Shown: piece by piece, positions 15,727 through 26,605 of the stretch
Layout of the letters: every line of letters begins with the position of its first letter
How positions within the stretch are numbered: the first letter of the stretch is position 1
From: Aerophototrophica crusticola
GTDB lineage: Bacteria; Pseudomonadota; Alphaproteobacteria; Azospirillales; Azospirillaceae
DNA: 64,000 nt
Direction: 5' to 3'
Assembly: GCA_001939945.1 (NCBI GenBank)
Contig: MOEB01000001.1
Coordinates: forward strand, 79,595 to 143,594
Made by a program: the position numbers and the translations under genes
Notes under the pieces: model-generated
The model's database searches: none
Seen by the model: the letters and a program-made list of their open reading frames with translations, nothing else
What the model was told of the DNA's origin: nothing

Positions 15727-16539
15727 TCAATGACTTACCAAAAGGGGAACCGGCGAATGGCCCAGCACATACTTGCTGACGCCACCCAGGATGCGGACGC
15801 GCAGGCGGTTGTGGCCATAGACGCCCATGACGATCAGCCCGGCGCCGCTGGCCTTGGCCTCCGCCAGGATGGCCTCGCCGGTCTGGCCCTCGCGGGCGGT
15901 GATGCGGGCCAGCTCGACCTTCACGCCGTGCTCCGCCAGGAACCGGCCGATGCCGCCGCCGCGGATCTCGTCGTCGCCCTGTTCCTGCACCGTGACGACC
16001 CGGACCTGCTCCGCTTCCTTCAGCAGGGGCAGGGCATTGCGCACGGCGGTGGCGGCCTCCTTGCCGGATTTCCAGGCCACGGCGACATAGGCCGTGTCCA
16101 CCGGCCCCCGGAAGCCGCGGGGCAGCACCAGCACCGGGGCGCTGGCGGCAAAGGGCAGGTACTCCGTCAGGTCGGAATGGAAGTCGGCGAAGGCGGTGCG
16201 CGGGGCGTCCTGGCTGACGGCGATCAGGTCGGCGTAGCGGCCATGCTCGGCCAGGTGCTCGGCCGCGTCGCCCAGCTCGAAGATGAAGTCGCCGCGGATG
16301 CCGTGTTCGGCGCAAACGGCCTCGAACGCGGCCTGCTCCCGGTCCGCCAGGTCGGCGGCCACGTCCCGGGCCTGGTTCAGCCCGTCGCCGATGGCGACGC
16401 CGGGCACGTCCATGGGCAGGATCACGTACAGGCCCAGCAGCCTTGCGTCCTGCCGCCGCGCCATGTCCGCCGCCACGGCCAGTCGGTGCGGCGACTCCGG
16501 GTCCGGTCCCAGATGCACCAGGATGGTCTTCACGGCCAT
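15727..16539 (-). CDS. Universal stress protein, tandem UspA domains
   Basis: A 270-residue cytoplasmic protein with two Usp domains (about 1-145 and 146-270). The second has the ATP-binding pattern G-x2-G-x9-G-(S/T) in VMGVYGHNRLRVRILGGVS; the first lacks a clear copy. GGAGG lies 8 nt before the ATG at 16539; the longer frame lacks support. An FNR/FixK-type palindrome is centred about 78 nt upstream of the start, so induction under low oxygen is plausible. Confidence 0.88.
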   Translation of the reverse strand: MAVKTILVHLGPDPESPHRLAVAADMARRQDARLLGLYVILPMDVPGVAIGDGLNQARDVAADLADREQAAFEAVCAEHGIRGDFIFELGDAAEHLAEHGRYADLIAVSQDAPRTAFADFHSDLTEYLPFAASAPVLVLPRGFRGPVDTAYVAVAWKSGKEAATAVRNALPLLKEAEQVRVVTVQEQGDDEIRGGGIGRFLAEHGVKVELARITAREGQTGEAILAEAKASGAGLIVMGVYGHNRLRVRILGGVSKYVLGHSPVPLLVSH

Positions 16540-16610
16540 GGTTCTTTTCCTCCCCTTTCGCTCGGGCAACGGTTCGGCCCGCACCCTGCGCCGCCAAGGT
16601 CCGGCGGTCC

Positions 16611-16624
16611 TTGACCTGGGTCAA
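16611..16624. promoter_or_regulatory. FNR/FixK-type operator
   Basis: TTGACCTGGGTCAA, matching TTGA-N6-TCAA with fully symmetric outer bases. It lies in the divergent gap between the usp gene (start 16539) and the gene at 16671, at a distance suited to activating usp. Confidence 0.65.
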
Positions 16625-16670
16625 GGGCGTTCACACCATGGGAAGATCGGAACCACATGCGGTGACCAGG

Positions 16671-17168
16671 ATGCGCCTCGCCCCCCTCGCCATGCTCGCC
16701 CTGCTGCTGGGCACCCCGGCCCTGGCCCAGATGGGCGGCCTGCCCCCCTCGGTGGCCGCCACCTCGCCGGAGGGGGCGCTCTACGGGCTGGTGCTGGAGG
16801 AAAGGCAGCGGGTCGGCGTCGCCGGCCTCACCCGCCACCCCCTGCTGGACGCCGTGGCGGCGGAGCAGGCGCGGGCCCTGGCGCTCGGCGGCGGGCGGCC
16901 CGACGGCAACGCGGTGCAGGCCGCCCTGCACCGCCAGCGCTACATCCCCATGCAGGACGCGGTACTGGCCGCCCGGGCCGGCGACGACCCGCTCCAGGTG
17001 CTGGACATCCTGGTCCGCGACCCGGAAACGGGCTTCGCCCTGACCAACCCGGTGTTCCAGGAAATCGGCCTGGCCCGCGCCCCCAACCCCCGCACGCAGG
17101 GCCCCAACGATGCCCAAGTCTGGGTCCTGGTCCTCGCCAAACCCCTGCGCGCCGCGCCGGAGCAGTGA
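16671..17168 (+). CDS. Exported protein, possibly CAP-domain-like
   Basis: A 165-residue protein with a signal peptide (MRLAPLAMLALLLGTPALAQ). The mature part has helices with HPLLDAVAAEQARALA, then FALTNPVFQEIGLARA, and a final VWVLVLAKPL strand. That order recalls the CAP/SCP superfamily (helix with A-x-x-H, N-P-x-F-x-E-I-G, W-V strand), but the usual histidines are not clearly present, so the assignment is tentative. The ATG at 16671 is the one directly before the signal peptide; an ATG at 16638 is in frame. It converges on aspC with 6 nt between stops. Confidence 0.6.
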   Translation: MRLAPLAMLALLLGTPALAQMGGLPPSVAATSPEGALYGLVLEERQRVGVAGLTRHPLLDAVAAEQARALALGGGRPDGNAVQAALHRQRYIPMQDAVLAARAGDDPLQVLDILVRDPETGFALTNPVFQEIGLARAPNPRTQGPNDAQVWVLVLAKPLRAAPEQ

Positions 17169-17174
17169 CCTGAT

Positions 17175-19198
<2,024 letters not shown>

Positions 19199-19281
19199 GG
19201 GAGGGCACTTCCCCAACCGCGGGGAACAAACGCGGACCAAACCCCCTAGCCCCCGGCTTCCGACACGCCTATGTTACGGCC

Positions 19282-21552
19282 ATGCCGCAGGATGCCCCCC
19301 ACACCGCCGCCACCTATCCCGTCCTGAACCCCGTGGTGATGCCCTGGCGCACCCGCACGGTGTCGCCGCCCATGCGCACGCCGCTGAAGGTGGTCAGCGA
19401 GTTCCAGCCGGCGGGCGACCAGCCCAAAGCGATCCAGGAGCTGGTGGCCGGCCTGCGCGCGGGGGAGAAGGACCAGGTCCTGCTGGGCGTCACCGGGTCG
19501 GGCAAGACCTTCACCATCGCCCACATGATCGAGCAGGTGCAGCGGCCCACCCTGATCCTGGCGCCGAACAAGACCCTGGCCGCCCAGCTCTATGGCGAGA
19601 TGAAGAGCTTCTTCCCCGAGAACGCGGTGGAATACTTCGTCTCCTACTACGACTATTACCAGCCGGAGGCCTATGTGCCCCGGACGGACACCTATATCGA
19701 GAAGGAATCCTCGATCAACGAGCAGATCGACCGGATGCGCCACGCCGCCACCCGGGCACTGCTGGAGCGGCGGGACGCCATCATCGTGGCCTCCGTGTCC
19801 TGCATCTACGGCATCGGCTCGGTGGAGACCTATTCGGAGATGACGGTGGACGTGGCGGTGGGGCAGACCCTGAACCGCCAGCAACTGCTCCAGCGCCTCG
19901 TCGAACTGCAATACCGCCGCAACGATGCCGGATTCGGCCGCGGCTCCTTCCGGGTGCGTGGCGACACGATCGAGCTGTTCCCCGCCCACATGGAGGACCG
20001 GGCTTGGCGCTTCTCCCTGTTCGGGGATGAGGTGGAGGCGATCCTGGAGATCGACCCCCTGACCGGGGAAAAGCTGGGCGGGATGAAGGAAGTCCGCATC
20101 TACGCCAACAGCCACTATGTCACGCCCAAGCCGACCCTGTTGCAGGCGGTGGAGCAGATCAAGCGGGACCTGAAGCTGCGGCTGGAGGAGTTTTACGCCC
20201 AGGGCAAGCTGCTGGAGGCCCAGCGGCTGGAGCAGCGCTGCACCTTCGACATCGAGATGATGGTGGCGACGGGCAGTTGCGCCGGCATCGAGAACTATTC
20301 CCGCTACCTCTCCGGCCGCCAGCCGGGGGAGCCGCCGCCGACCCTGTTCGAGTATCTGCCGGAGGACGCGCTGCTGATCGTGGACGAAAGCCACGTGATG
20401 GTCCCCCAGATCGGGGGCATGTTCAAAGGCGACTTCATGCGGAAGACGACGCTGAGCGAGTTCGGCTTCCGCCTGCCGTCCTGCACCGACAACCGCCCCC
20501 TGAAGTTCGAGGAGTGGGAGGCCATGCGCCCGCCCACGGTCTTCGTCTCCGCCACCCCCGGCAACTGGGAGCTGGAGCGCACCGGCGGCGTCTTCGTGGA
20601 GCAGGTGGTCCGCCCCACCGGCCTGGTAGACCCGGAGGTCATCGTCCGCCCGACCGAGACGCAAGTTGACGACGTGATGGCGGAGGTGAAGGAAGTGGTG
20701 GCCAAGGGCCTGCGCGTCCTCGTCACCACCCTGACCAAGAAGATGGCGGAGGCGCTGACGGAGTACATGATGGAGGCGGGCATCAAGGTCCGCTACATCC
20801 ACTCCGACGTGGAGACCTTGGAGCGCATCGAGATCATCCGCGATTTGCGCCTCGGTGTCTTCGACGTGCTGATCGGCATCAACCTGCTGCGCGAAGGCCT
20901 GGACATCCCGGAATGCGGGCTGGTGGCCATCCTGGACGCGGACAAGGAAGGTTACCTGCGCAGCCGCACCTCCCTGATCCAGACCATCGGCCGCGCCGCC
21001 CGCAACGTGGAAGGCCGCGCTATCCTCTACGCCGACAAGGAAACCAACAGCATGAAGGCGGCGCTGGAGGAAACGGCCCGCCGCCGCGCCAAGCAGCTCG
21101 CCTACAACGCGGAGCACGGCATCACGCCGGAGTCGGTGAAGAAGAACATCGCCGACGTGCTGATGAGCGTCTATGAGCGCGGCGACCGGGTGGAGGTGGA
21201 CACAGGGGAAGCGGGTATCAGCCTGGCCGGCAAGGACATTAAGGCTGTCATCGCCGACCTGGAGAAGAAGATGCGCCAGGCCGCCAGCGACCTGGAGTTC
21301 GAGACCGCCGCCAACATCCGCGACGAGATCCGCCGCCTGGAAGCCATGGACCTGGGCCTCGCCCCCGGCCCCGGCAGCACCCCCATCCGCGCCTCCGCCC
21401 AAGGCGAACGCCGCAGCCCCGGCCGCCCCAGCAGCGAGAACCGCGGCGGCAAGGGAAGCCGCCAACCCAAGGCCGCCCACAAGACCCGCGACGGCGGGCT
21501 GGAGGTGGGCGGGATCGAGTTCGGGGGGAAGAACACGAAGCGGCGACGGTAA
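19282..21552 (+). CDS. uvrB: Excinuclease ABC subunit B
   Basis: A 756-residue UvrB helicase-like protein of nucleotide excision repair. Walker A is [10 protein letters not shown], the beta-hairpin lies around [16 protein letters not shown] is VDESHVM, and motif VI is [13 protein letters not shown] motif near residue 690 ([17 protein letters not shown]) binds UvrC. It is longer than E. coli UvrB (673) through about 30 N-terminal residues and a basic tail of about 55 residues after the UVR motif. The start at 19282 is the first in-frame ATG near the conserved region; later in-frame ATGs at residues 20 and 31 cannot be excluded. Confidence 0.96.
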   Translation: MPQDAPHTAATYPVLNPVVMPWRTRTVSPPMRTPLKVVSEFQPAGDQPKAIQELVAGLRAGEKDQVLLGVTGSGKTFTIAHMIEQVQRPTLILAPNKTLAAQLYGEMKSFFPENAVEYFVSYYDYYQPEAYVPRTDTYIEKESSINEQIDRMRHAATRALLERRDAIIVASVSCIYGIGSVETYSEMTVDVAVGQTLNRQQLLQRLVELQYRRNDAGFGRGSFRVRGDTIELFPAHMEDRAWRFSLFGDEVEAILEIDPLTGEKLGGMKEVRIYANSHYVTPKPTLLQAVEQIKRDLKLRLEEFYAQGKLLEAQRLEQRCTFDIEMMVATGSCAGIENYSRYLSGRQPGEPPPTLFEYLPEDALLIVDESHVMVPQIGGMFKGDFMRKTTLSEFGFRLPSCTDNRPLKFEEWEAMRPPTVFVSATPGNWELERTGGVFVEQVVRPTGLVDPEVIVRPTETQVDDVMAEVKEVVAKGLRVLVTTLTKKMAEALTEYMMEAGIKVRYIHSDVETLERIEIIRDLRLGVFDVLIGINLLREGLDIPECGLVAILDADKEGYLRSRTSLIQTIGRAARNVEGRAILYADKETNSMKAALEETARRRAKQLAYNAEHGITPESVKKNIADVLMSVYERGDRVEVDTGEAGISLAGKDIKAVIADLEKKMRQAASDLEFETAANIRDEIRRLEAMDLGLAPGPGSTPIRASAQGERRSPGRPSSENRGGKGSRQPKAAHKTRDGGLEVGGIEFGGKNTKRRR

Positions 21553-21624
21553 AGAGCGATTCCCCTCACCGGTATTAGGGATAAAGCAGCCTATCTTTGT
21601 GTCGGGAATGGCCGCATTCTGCCA

Positions 21625-22161
21625 TCACTCCCCGGGTATCCCCCGGTATACCCGGGTGCCGGCGAGCATGTCATGGAAGGCAGTCTTCTCTGCCGTGAAG
21701 GCGACGGCAAGGTAGCCGATCCCCAGGGTCAAGGTGCTGACCCCGGTCGCGAAGTATCGCATCACACATCGGACCAGGCCTGCCTGGCTGCCGTCCCGGC
21801 GCGCGACATAGAGGCCGAAGCATTTCTTGCCCACGGTCGCTTGCCAACTGCTGGAATGGAAAATGGCAAAGTAGGACGCGCACAGGGCCGTGAGGACAAT
21901 CTGGAGGATTCCCCGCTCTGGCCCGCGCACCGGGTCGCCGCCGAACAGGTCGATGGCGACCAGGCCGATGAACATGTAGACGCTCGAAAAGACGAACAGC
22001 ACCAGGATATCGACCAGATAGGCGGCAACCCGGATCCAGAACCCGGCATAAGGCGGGTCCAGGGCGGCATCTGCCGGCGTGACCCGGAAGCGCCCAATCC
22101 CCGGTGCGGCCTGCTGGCCCAGGCGCATTGCGCCGACCCCAATGTTCCCCGACATCCCCAT
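21625..22161 (-). CDS. RDD-family membrane protein
   Basis: A 178-residue protein with the RDD layout: AGFWIRVAAYLVDILVLF (R and D in the first membrane segment), a second segment near residues 85-105, then WQATVGKKCFGLYV and a C-terminal segment ending in FHDMLAGTRV. RDD proteins are membrane proteins proposed in some cases to be transporters; no substrate can be given. The starts at 22161 and 22155 are both plausible. It stands between uvrB (convergent) and the BON-domain gene. Confidence 0.85.
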   Translation of the reverse strand: MGMSGNIGVGAMRLGQQAAPGIGRFRVTPADAALDPPYAGFWIRVAAYLVDILVLFVFSSVYMFIGLVAIDLFGGDPVRGPERGILQIVLTALCASYFAIFHSSSWQATVGKKCFGLYVARRDGSQAGLVRCVMRYFATGVSTLTLGIGYLAVAFTAEKTAFHDMLAGTRVYRGIPGE

Positions 22162-22242
22162 CCCCCATCGATTTATCCGGGGCGCAGGATGTCCAGGCGG
22201 TGTGGCCCGCTGCAATGGCACAAGTAGCTGTTCCCATTAAGG

Positions 22243-22271
22243 AAAAAGGCCGCCCTGTTGCCAGGGCGGCC
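22243..22271 (-). terminator. Rho-independent terminator of the BON-domain gene
   Basis: Perfect 10-bp stem (22248-22257 with 22262-22271, GGCCGCCCTG type) with a 4-nt loop, followed on the minus strand by TTTTT. It lies 25 nt after the stop. Confidence 0.9.
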
Positions 22272-22296
22272 CTATTGTCGATTACCCCGGCCAGTT

Positions 22297-23745
22297 TCAC
22301 TTCCGCGTCGTCGTGCCCGACGTGCCGGTGGTGGCGCCGGTGCCGCCGCTGCTGGGGGTGCTGCCCAGGTCGCTGACGGCGTTGCTGCCAGAGGCGGTGT
22401 CGCCCGTCCGCACCGTGCTGGTGCTGCCGGTGCCGCCGCCCATGGAGCCCAGGCCGGCGCTGGCATTGTTGGTGCCGCCGATGCTGCCCGTGCCCTCGAA
22501 GCTGCTGCCGGTGGAGCGGTCACCCGTCCCGGTGCTGCCGCCGCTGTTGTTCAGCGCGCCCATCCCGGCGTTGGAGATGCCGCCGCCGGTGCCGCCCGAC
22601 AGGCCGCCGGCGCCCAGGGCACCGCTCATGCCCGCGGCGCTGGTGCCATAGCTGCTGCTGCCATAGCCGCCGAAGCTGGTGGAGCTGCCGCGCTGCTGGA
22701 CGCGAAGGTTGTTCTGCACATGCTTCACGCCCATGACAGCCTCGGCCACGTCCTCGGCCCGGCGCTTCTCCTCCCGGCTGTTGACGGTGCCGGTCAGGGT
22801 GACCTCGCAGCCGCTCACGGCCACGTCGATCTCGCTGGCGTCCACCCGCGGGTCGGCGGTCAGCCGGTCGCTCACATCCTCTTGGATGCGGCTGTCGGAG
22901 CGCTGGTAGTTGCGCGGGCCGCGGCCCACATGGTGCTGCGCCCCGTCATCGCCCCGGCGGGCGTCCATCTCGCGCCGGCGCTCGGCATCGTCGGAGCCGA
23001 ACCAGCTCTTCACCTCGTCCCCCGCGCGGGAGAAGAAACCGCGCTCATTGTCGTCCCGGCCACCGCCGGAGGAGGAACCGTAGGAGGAGCCGTAGCTGCC
23101 CCCGCCATAGCCGCCGCGGCTGACGTTGGGGCTGCCGAAGTTATAGTCGCGGGCGCCGAAGTCCCGGTCCACCCGCTCCCGGAAGCCGCCACCCAGGGCG
23201 CCGCCGCCGCCATAGTTGGAGCCATAGCTGCGGGAGGAATAATCCTCGCCGGACCGGCCGTAGTCGCGGTCGCCATAGGACCGGCTGCCATAATCCCGCG
23301 AGCCATAGTCCCGTTCCCGCGAGCCGAACTCCTGCCGGTCATAGTCGCGGTTGCCCATCAGGCGGGAACCATAGTCGCGGGACGATTCGTTGTAGCTGCC
23401 GCCCATGCTGCCCGAGCCATATTCCCGCCCACGGCCGAAGAACCGGTCCTCGTCGCCATAGCCGCGGCTGCCGCCGGAGCCGGACTGCTCGGAATAGCCG
23501 CGCATGTCGTCGCGCATGCCCTGGGCATAGTCGGTGCGGCCATAGTCGCGCCCCTCACGGGAATAGTCCGCGCCGCTGCGGCCATAATCGCGGGAGCCCT
23601 GGTCGCGGGCGCCGTAATAATCCCGGTCGCCGCGGTTATAGCCCTCACCGGTGAACTCGCGCCGGAACTCCTCGGCATAGCCGCGGAGGCCCCGGTTGTC
23701 GCCGCGGGATCGGTCACCGCGGTAGCGATCGTCGTGGTCCGCCAT
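22297..23745 (-). CDS. BON-domain protein with long Arg/Asp/Tyr/Gly-rich low-complexity regions
   Basis: A 482-residue protein. Residues 1-235 are low complexity, built around repeats of RDYGSR/GRDYG/SYGS. Near 245 is the short motif VKSWFGSDDAERRRE often seen before BON domains in such proteins. The BON domain is at about 282-350 (DRLTADPRVDASEIDVAVSG, VTLTGTVNSREEKRRAEDVA, VKHVQNNLRV). Residues 360-482 are Gly/Ser/Thr-rich. There is no signal peptide. BON domains bind lipid or protein surfaces; alphaproteobacterial relatives are often stress-induced. The Tyr/Arg/Gly-rich half has the composition of condensate-forming proteins, which is inference. Confidence 0.85.
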   Translation of the reverse strand: MADHDDRYRGDRSRGDNRGLRGYAEEFRREFTGEGYNRGDRDYYGARDQGSRDYGRSGADYSREGRDYGRTDYAQGMRDDMRGYSEQSGSGGSRGYGDEDRFFGRGREYGSGSMGGSYNESSRDYGSRLMGNRDYDRQEFGSRERDYGSRDYGSRSYGDRDYGRSGEDYSSRSYGSNYGGGGALGGGFRERVDRDFGARDYNFGSPNVSRGGYGGGSYGSSYGSSSGGGRDDNERGFFSRAGDEVKSWFGSDDAERRREMDARRGDDGAQHHVGRGPRNYQRSDSRIQEDVSDRLTADPRVDASEIDVAVSGCEVTLTGTVNSREEKRRAEDVAEAVMGVKHVQNNLRVQQRGSSTSFGGYGSSSYGTSAAGMSGALGAGGLSGGTGGGISNAGMGALNNSGGSTGTGDRSTGSSFEGTGSIGGTNNASAGLGSMGGGTGSTSTVRTGDTASGSNAVSDLGSTPSSGGTGATTGTSGTTTRK

Positions 23746-23915
23746 GGTTGTGCGCTCCTCGTCTTTGCCTTTTCGGGAAGGATGGGCCGGCCACGCGGCC
23801 AGCGCCTCCCCAACAGGCGGGGCGCCCGAACATCACCCTTGGTTGACGCTTTATCGCGGGGCGCCCCCGCGCTAAGGTCCCGGCCGACTCATCCGAACGC
23901 CGAGGGGACCCCCAC

Positions 23916-24197
23916 ATGGCCTTCATCCTGGAATGCCTGGACAAGCCGGGCGCGCTCGACACCCGCTTGGCCAACCGGCCGGCCCACCTGGCCTACATCG
24001 AGGCCAACATCGCCAAGGTCATGATCGCCGGCCCGATCCTGACGGAGGAGGGCAGCCCCATCGGCAGCCTGCTGGTGCTGGATTTCGACACGAAGGCAGA
24101 GGTTGAGGCCTTCGCCGCGGCCGACCCCTATGCGCAGGCGGGGCTGTTCGCCAGCACCACCATCCGACCCTTCCGCAAGGTCTTTCCGGCGGCTTGA
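23916..24197 (+). CDS. YciI-family protein
   Basis: A 93-residue ferredoxin-like dimeric alpha/beta-barrel protein. The family pattern is complete: MAFILECLDKPGALDTRLANRPAH, the active-site type His/Asp pair in that region, then GPILTEEG and the C-terminal YAQAGLFASTTIRPFRKVF. Biochemical role generally unknown. It is the first gene of a same-strand run yciI-EVE-Rieske-DUF1674. Confidence 0.9.
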   Translation: MAFILECLDKPGALDTRLANRPAHLAYIEANIAKVMIAGPILTEEGSPIGSLLVLDFDTKAEVEAFAAADPYAQAGLFASTTIRPFRKVFPAA

Positions 24198-24240
24198 GCC
24201 GCCCGATCCCATGCCCGTGCAACGCAAATCGGAGCCCACC

Positions 24241-24663
24241 ATGGCCTTCTGGCTGGTGAAGTCGGAGCCCTTCAAATACTCCTGGGACAAGTTCGTGGCC
24301 GACGGCCGCACCCATTGGGACGGGGTGCGCAACCACCAGGCAGCCAACAATCTGAAGGCCATGCGGGTGGGCGACCAAGCCTTCTTCTACCATTCCAACG
24401 AAGGGCTGGAGATCGTCGGCATCGCCGAGGTGGTGCGGGAGGCCTATCCGGACCCCTCCGATGAATCCGGCAAGTTCGTCATGGTGGATCTGAAGCCGGT
24501 GACCCCGGTAAAGGTGCCCGTGACGCTCCAGCAGATGAAGCAGGACCCGGTCCTGTCGCAGATGCAGTTGATCAAGCAATCGCGCCTGTCCGTCTGCCCG
24601 GTGACGCCGGAGCAGTGGGCCCACGCCTGCCGCCTCGCGGGGGTCGAGCTTGCCGGTGCTTGA
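24241..24663 (+). CDS. EVE-domain protein
   Basis: A 140-residue PUA-like EVE protein. MAFWLVKSEPFKYSWD, WDGVRNHQAANNLKAM, GDQAFFYHS and the IVGIAEV strand are the family marks. EVE domains bind modified bases in nucleic acids. The ATG at 24241 has GGAG 6 nt upstream and matches the usual N-terminus; an ATG at 24211 is in frame. Its end overlaps the Rieske gene. Confidence 0.93.
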   Translation: MAFWLVKSEPFKYSWDKFVADGRTHWDGVRNHQAANNLKAMRVGDQAFFYHSNEGLEIVGIAEVVREAYPDPSDESGKFVMVDLKPVTPVKVPVTLQQMKQDPVLSQMQLIKQSRLSVCPVTPEQWAHACRLAGVELAGA

Positions 24664-24997
24664 TCCGGGCACCGTCCTCTGCGCCCTTTCCGACATCCCC
24701 GACGGCCAGGCCAAGGGGATCGAGGGCGGGCAGGGGGAGCGGAAGGTGAAGTTCCTGGTGGCCCGCCGTGGCGACCAGGCCTTCGGCTATTTCAACGCCT
24801 GCCCCCATGTGGGCGTGCCCCTGGACTGGGGCGACGACCGGTTTATGAGCCTGGACGGCCAGCACCTGCAATGCGGCACCCATGGCGCCCTGTTCCGGGT
24901 GGAGGATGGCTTCTGCGTCTCCGGCCCCTGCCAGGGCCGGCGCCTGCGCCCGCTGGCGGTCTCCGTGGACGCCGACGGGCAGGTCGTCGCCGACTGA
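24650..24997 (+). CDS. Small Rieske [2Fe-2S] protein
   Basis: A 115-residue ferredoxin-type Rieske protein with both cluster motifs, CPHVG near residue 51 and CGTHG near 75, and no membrane anchor. The start must be non-ATG: TTG at 24650 has GGGGG 6-7 nt upstream; GTG at 24656 is the alternative. It overlaps the EVE gene by 14 nt. Probable electron carrier for a partner enzyme not identifiable here. Confidence 0.88.
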   Translation: MPVLDPGTVLCALSDIPDGQAKGIEGGQGERKVKFLVARRGDQAFGYFNACPHVGVPLDWGDDRFMSLDGQHLQCGTHGALFRVEDGFCVSGPCQGRRLRPLAVSVDADGQVVAD

Positions 24998-25039
24998 CCC
25001 CACCTTGGCATCCCGTTCACCCAGCGCCATATCAGGCCC

Positions 25040-25207
25040 ATGACCAACACCGACACCAAGCCCCAGGCCACCGAGGCCACCCCGCCCGCCGCCGACCCCG
25101 CCAAGAAGCCGGCCGCCCAGCCGCCCGGTGAGATCGGCGGGCCTGCCGGCCCGGAGCCCACGCGCTATGGTGACTGGGAACAGGGCGGCCGGTGCAGCGA
25201 CTTCTAA
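25040..25207 (+). CDS. DUF1674 / SDHAF4-like protein
   Basis: A 55-residue protein ending in the complete family signature: [18 protein letters not shown] followed by GGRCSDF at the C-terminus. The N-terminal half is Ala/Pro/Lys-rich and probably disordered. The mitochondrial relative SDHAF4 helps assemble flavinylated succinate dehydrogenase, so a role in SdhA maturation is likely. It is 42 nt downstream of the Rieske gene and too short for many gene callers. Confidence 0.92.
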   Translation: MTNTDTKPQATEATPPAADPAKKPAAQPPGEIGGPAGPEPTRYGDWEQGGRCSDF

Positions 25208-25360
25208 TTCTAGTGTAGGTAAGCGCGCCTATTATCCCCCTGGCGCGTGCAAAATGGTCTATTCCTGCGGGATATATAGGACCATCATCCCGATTGCGCT
25301 TCATCGAGACCGGGTTCTGGGGTATGGTCAGACCATGATCCCAAGGCCGACAGGTCTCCC

Positions 25361-25828
25361 GTGCGCACCGTCCTAAGTAGCGTTGCCCTCCTGGCCCTGC
25401 TGTCCGCCCCCGCCGGGGCGGTGGAGCGGCTGTCCGGCCCCGTGCCGGCGGAGGTGCTGGAGGTGGTGGACGGCGATACCCTGGCCGTCCGCGCCACCGT
25501 CTGGCTGAACCAGGCGGTGGAGACCCGGGTGCGGGTGGACGGCATCGACACGCCGGAGACCCGTTCCCGCTGCAAGGCGGAAAAGGAACTGGCCCAGGAA
25601 GCCAAGGCGCGGCTGAAAGCCCTTGTGGCCCGGGGCGATGCCCAGGTGCGCCTGCTGGACGTGCAGGACGACAAGTTCGGCGGGCGCGTCCGGGCCCGGG
25701 TGGTGCTGGCCGACGGCACGGACCTGGCCAAGACCCTGATCGCCGACGGCTTAGCCCGGCCCTACAAGGGCGGCAAGCGCCTGCCCTGGTGCGGGGCGGG
25801 CGGCGTGCTGAAGCGGGATATCGGGTAG
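25361..25828 (+). CDS. Exported thermonuclease-family (SNase-like) protein
   Basis: A 155-residue protein with a signal peptide (to about residue 20, SAPAGA) followed by an SNase fold: EVVDGDTLAVRA, then RVRVDGIDTPETRSRC with the conserved R and D/T/E of the calcium and catalytic site, GRVRARVVLADG, and LIADGLARPY. It starts with GTG at 25361. Predicted periplasmic phosphodiesterase on nucleic acids; several alphaproteobacterial relatives lack known substrates. Confidence 0.88.
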   Translation: MRTVLSSVALLALLSAPAGAVERLSGPVPAEVLEVVDGDTLAVRATVWLNQAVETRVRVDGIDTPETRSRCKAEKELAQEAKARLKALVARGDAQVRLLDVQDDKFGGRVRARVVLADGTDLAKTLIADGLARPYKGGKRLPWCGAGGVLKRDIG

Positions 25829-25890
25829 CGCAGGGGAACCCGTGACCCCTGTCCGCGTTCCGTCCTTACCGACGCGACGGAGGACAGCCC

Positions 25891-26541
25891 TTGCGAACCC
25901 TTAAGTTTGCCCGCGCCGCGCGGCTTTCCCTGCTCTTGGCGACCTCGGCCCTGCTGGCGATGCCGGCCCTGGCGCAGCAGCCGGCGGAGCCGCCGCCCCA
26001 GCCGCAGGTGGTCCCTGTCCAGCCCAGCACCCCGGCGAGCCCCGCGCCGGCCCCCGACTCCCCCCTGCCGCCCGGCAACCCCGGCTTCGCCCTGGTGGTC
26101 CAGGGCAACGTGCCCGGCATGGAGCCCGCCGCCTTCGCGGAATCGGTCATGAAGGCCCTGCCGGAGCAACTCACCGACCCGACCCGCAACTTCACCCGGG
26201 GCGAGGGCTTCGACCCGAAGGCGGAGCACCGCATGGTCATGGTTTTCCATGGCGACGACCAGCTGGACCCGCGCGGCCTGTGCGCCACGGTGGCCAAGGA
26301 ACAGGCCGCGCCCGCCGCCAACGCCGGCTTCCTGGACCTGAAAAGCACCGTCCGCGTGGCGGGCGCCTTCTGCAAGGGGGAGGAGGCGCTGAGCACCGCC
26401 ACCAACCAGGTCAGCGGTGAGCTGCGTCCCGACCAGGCCAGTTTCCGCTTCTTGGTGTCCGACGTGGCGAAACAGCTCTTCCCCAGCGGCTTCGACGTGC
26501 TGCCCGGCATGGGGGCGTCCGCCTCGACCCGCACGCGCTGA
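25891..26541 (+). CDS. Exported protein of unknown function
   Basis: A 216-residue protein. It begins with TTG at 25891, preceded by GGAGG at good spacing. The signal peptide ends near ALAQ (residue 29), then a Pro/Gln-rich linker (30-60), then a folded domain with MVMVFHGDDQLDPRGLC and two cysteines. No family recognised. It follows the nuclease gene by 62 nt on the same strand. Confidence 0.65.
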   Translation: MRTLKFARAARLSLLLATSALLAMPALAQQPAEPPPQPQVVPVQPSTPASPAPAPDSPLPPGNPGFALVVQGNVPGMEPAAFAESVMKALPEQLTDPTRNFTRGEGFDPKAEHRMVMVFHGDDQLDPRGLCATVAKEQAAPAANAGFLDLKSTVRVAGAFCKGEEALSTATNQVSGELRPDQASFRFLVSDVAKQLFPSGFDVLPGMGASASTRTR

Positions 26542-26605
26542 GGGGCCTGGACCGGCGGCGGGCTTCCGGCTATGCAGCGGGTGACCTGCCGCCGGGAACC
26601 CGCCC

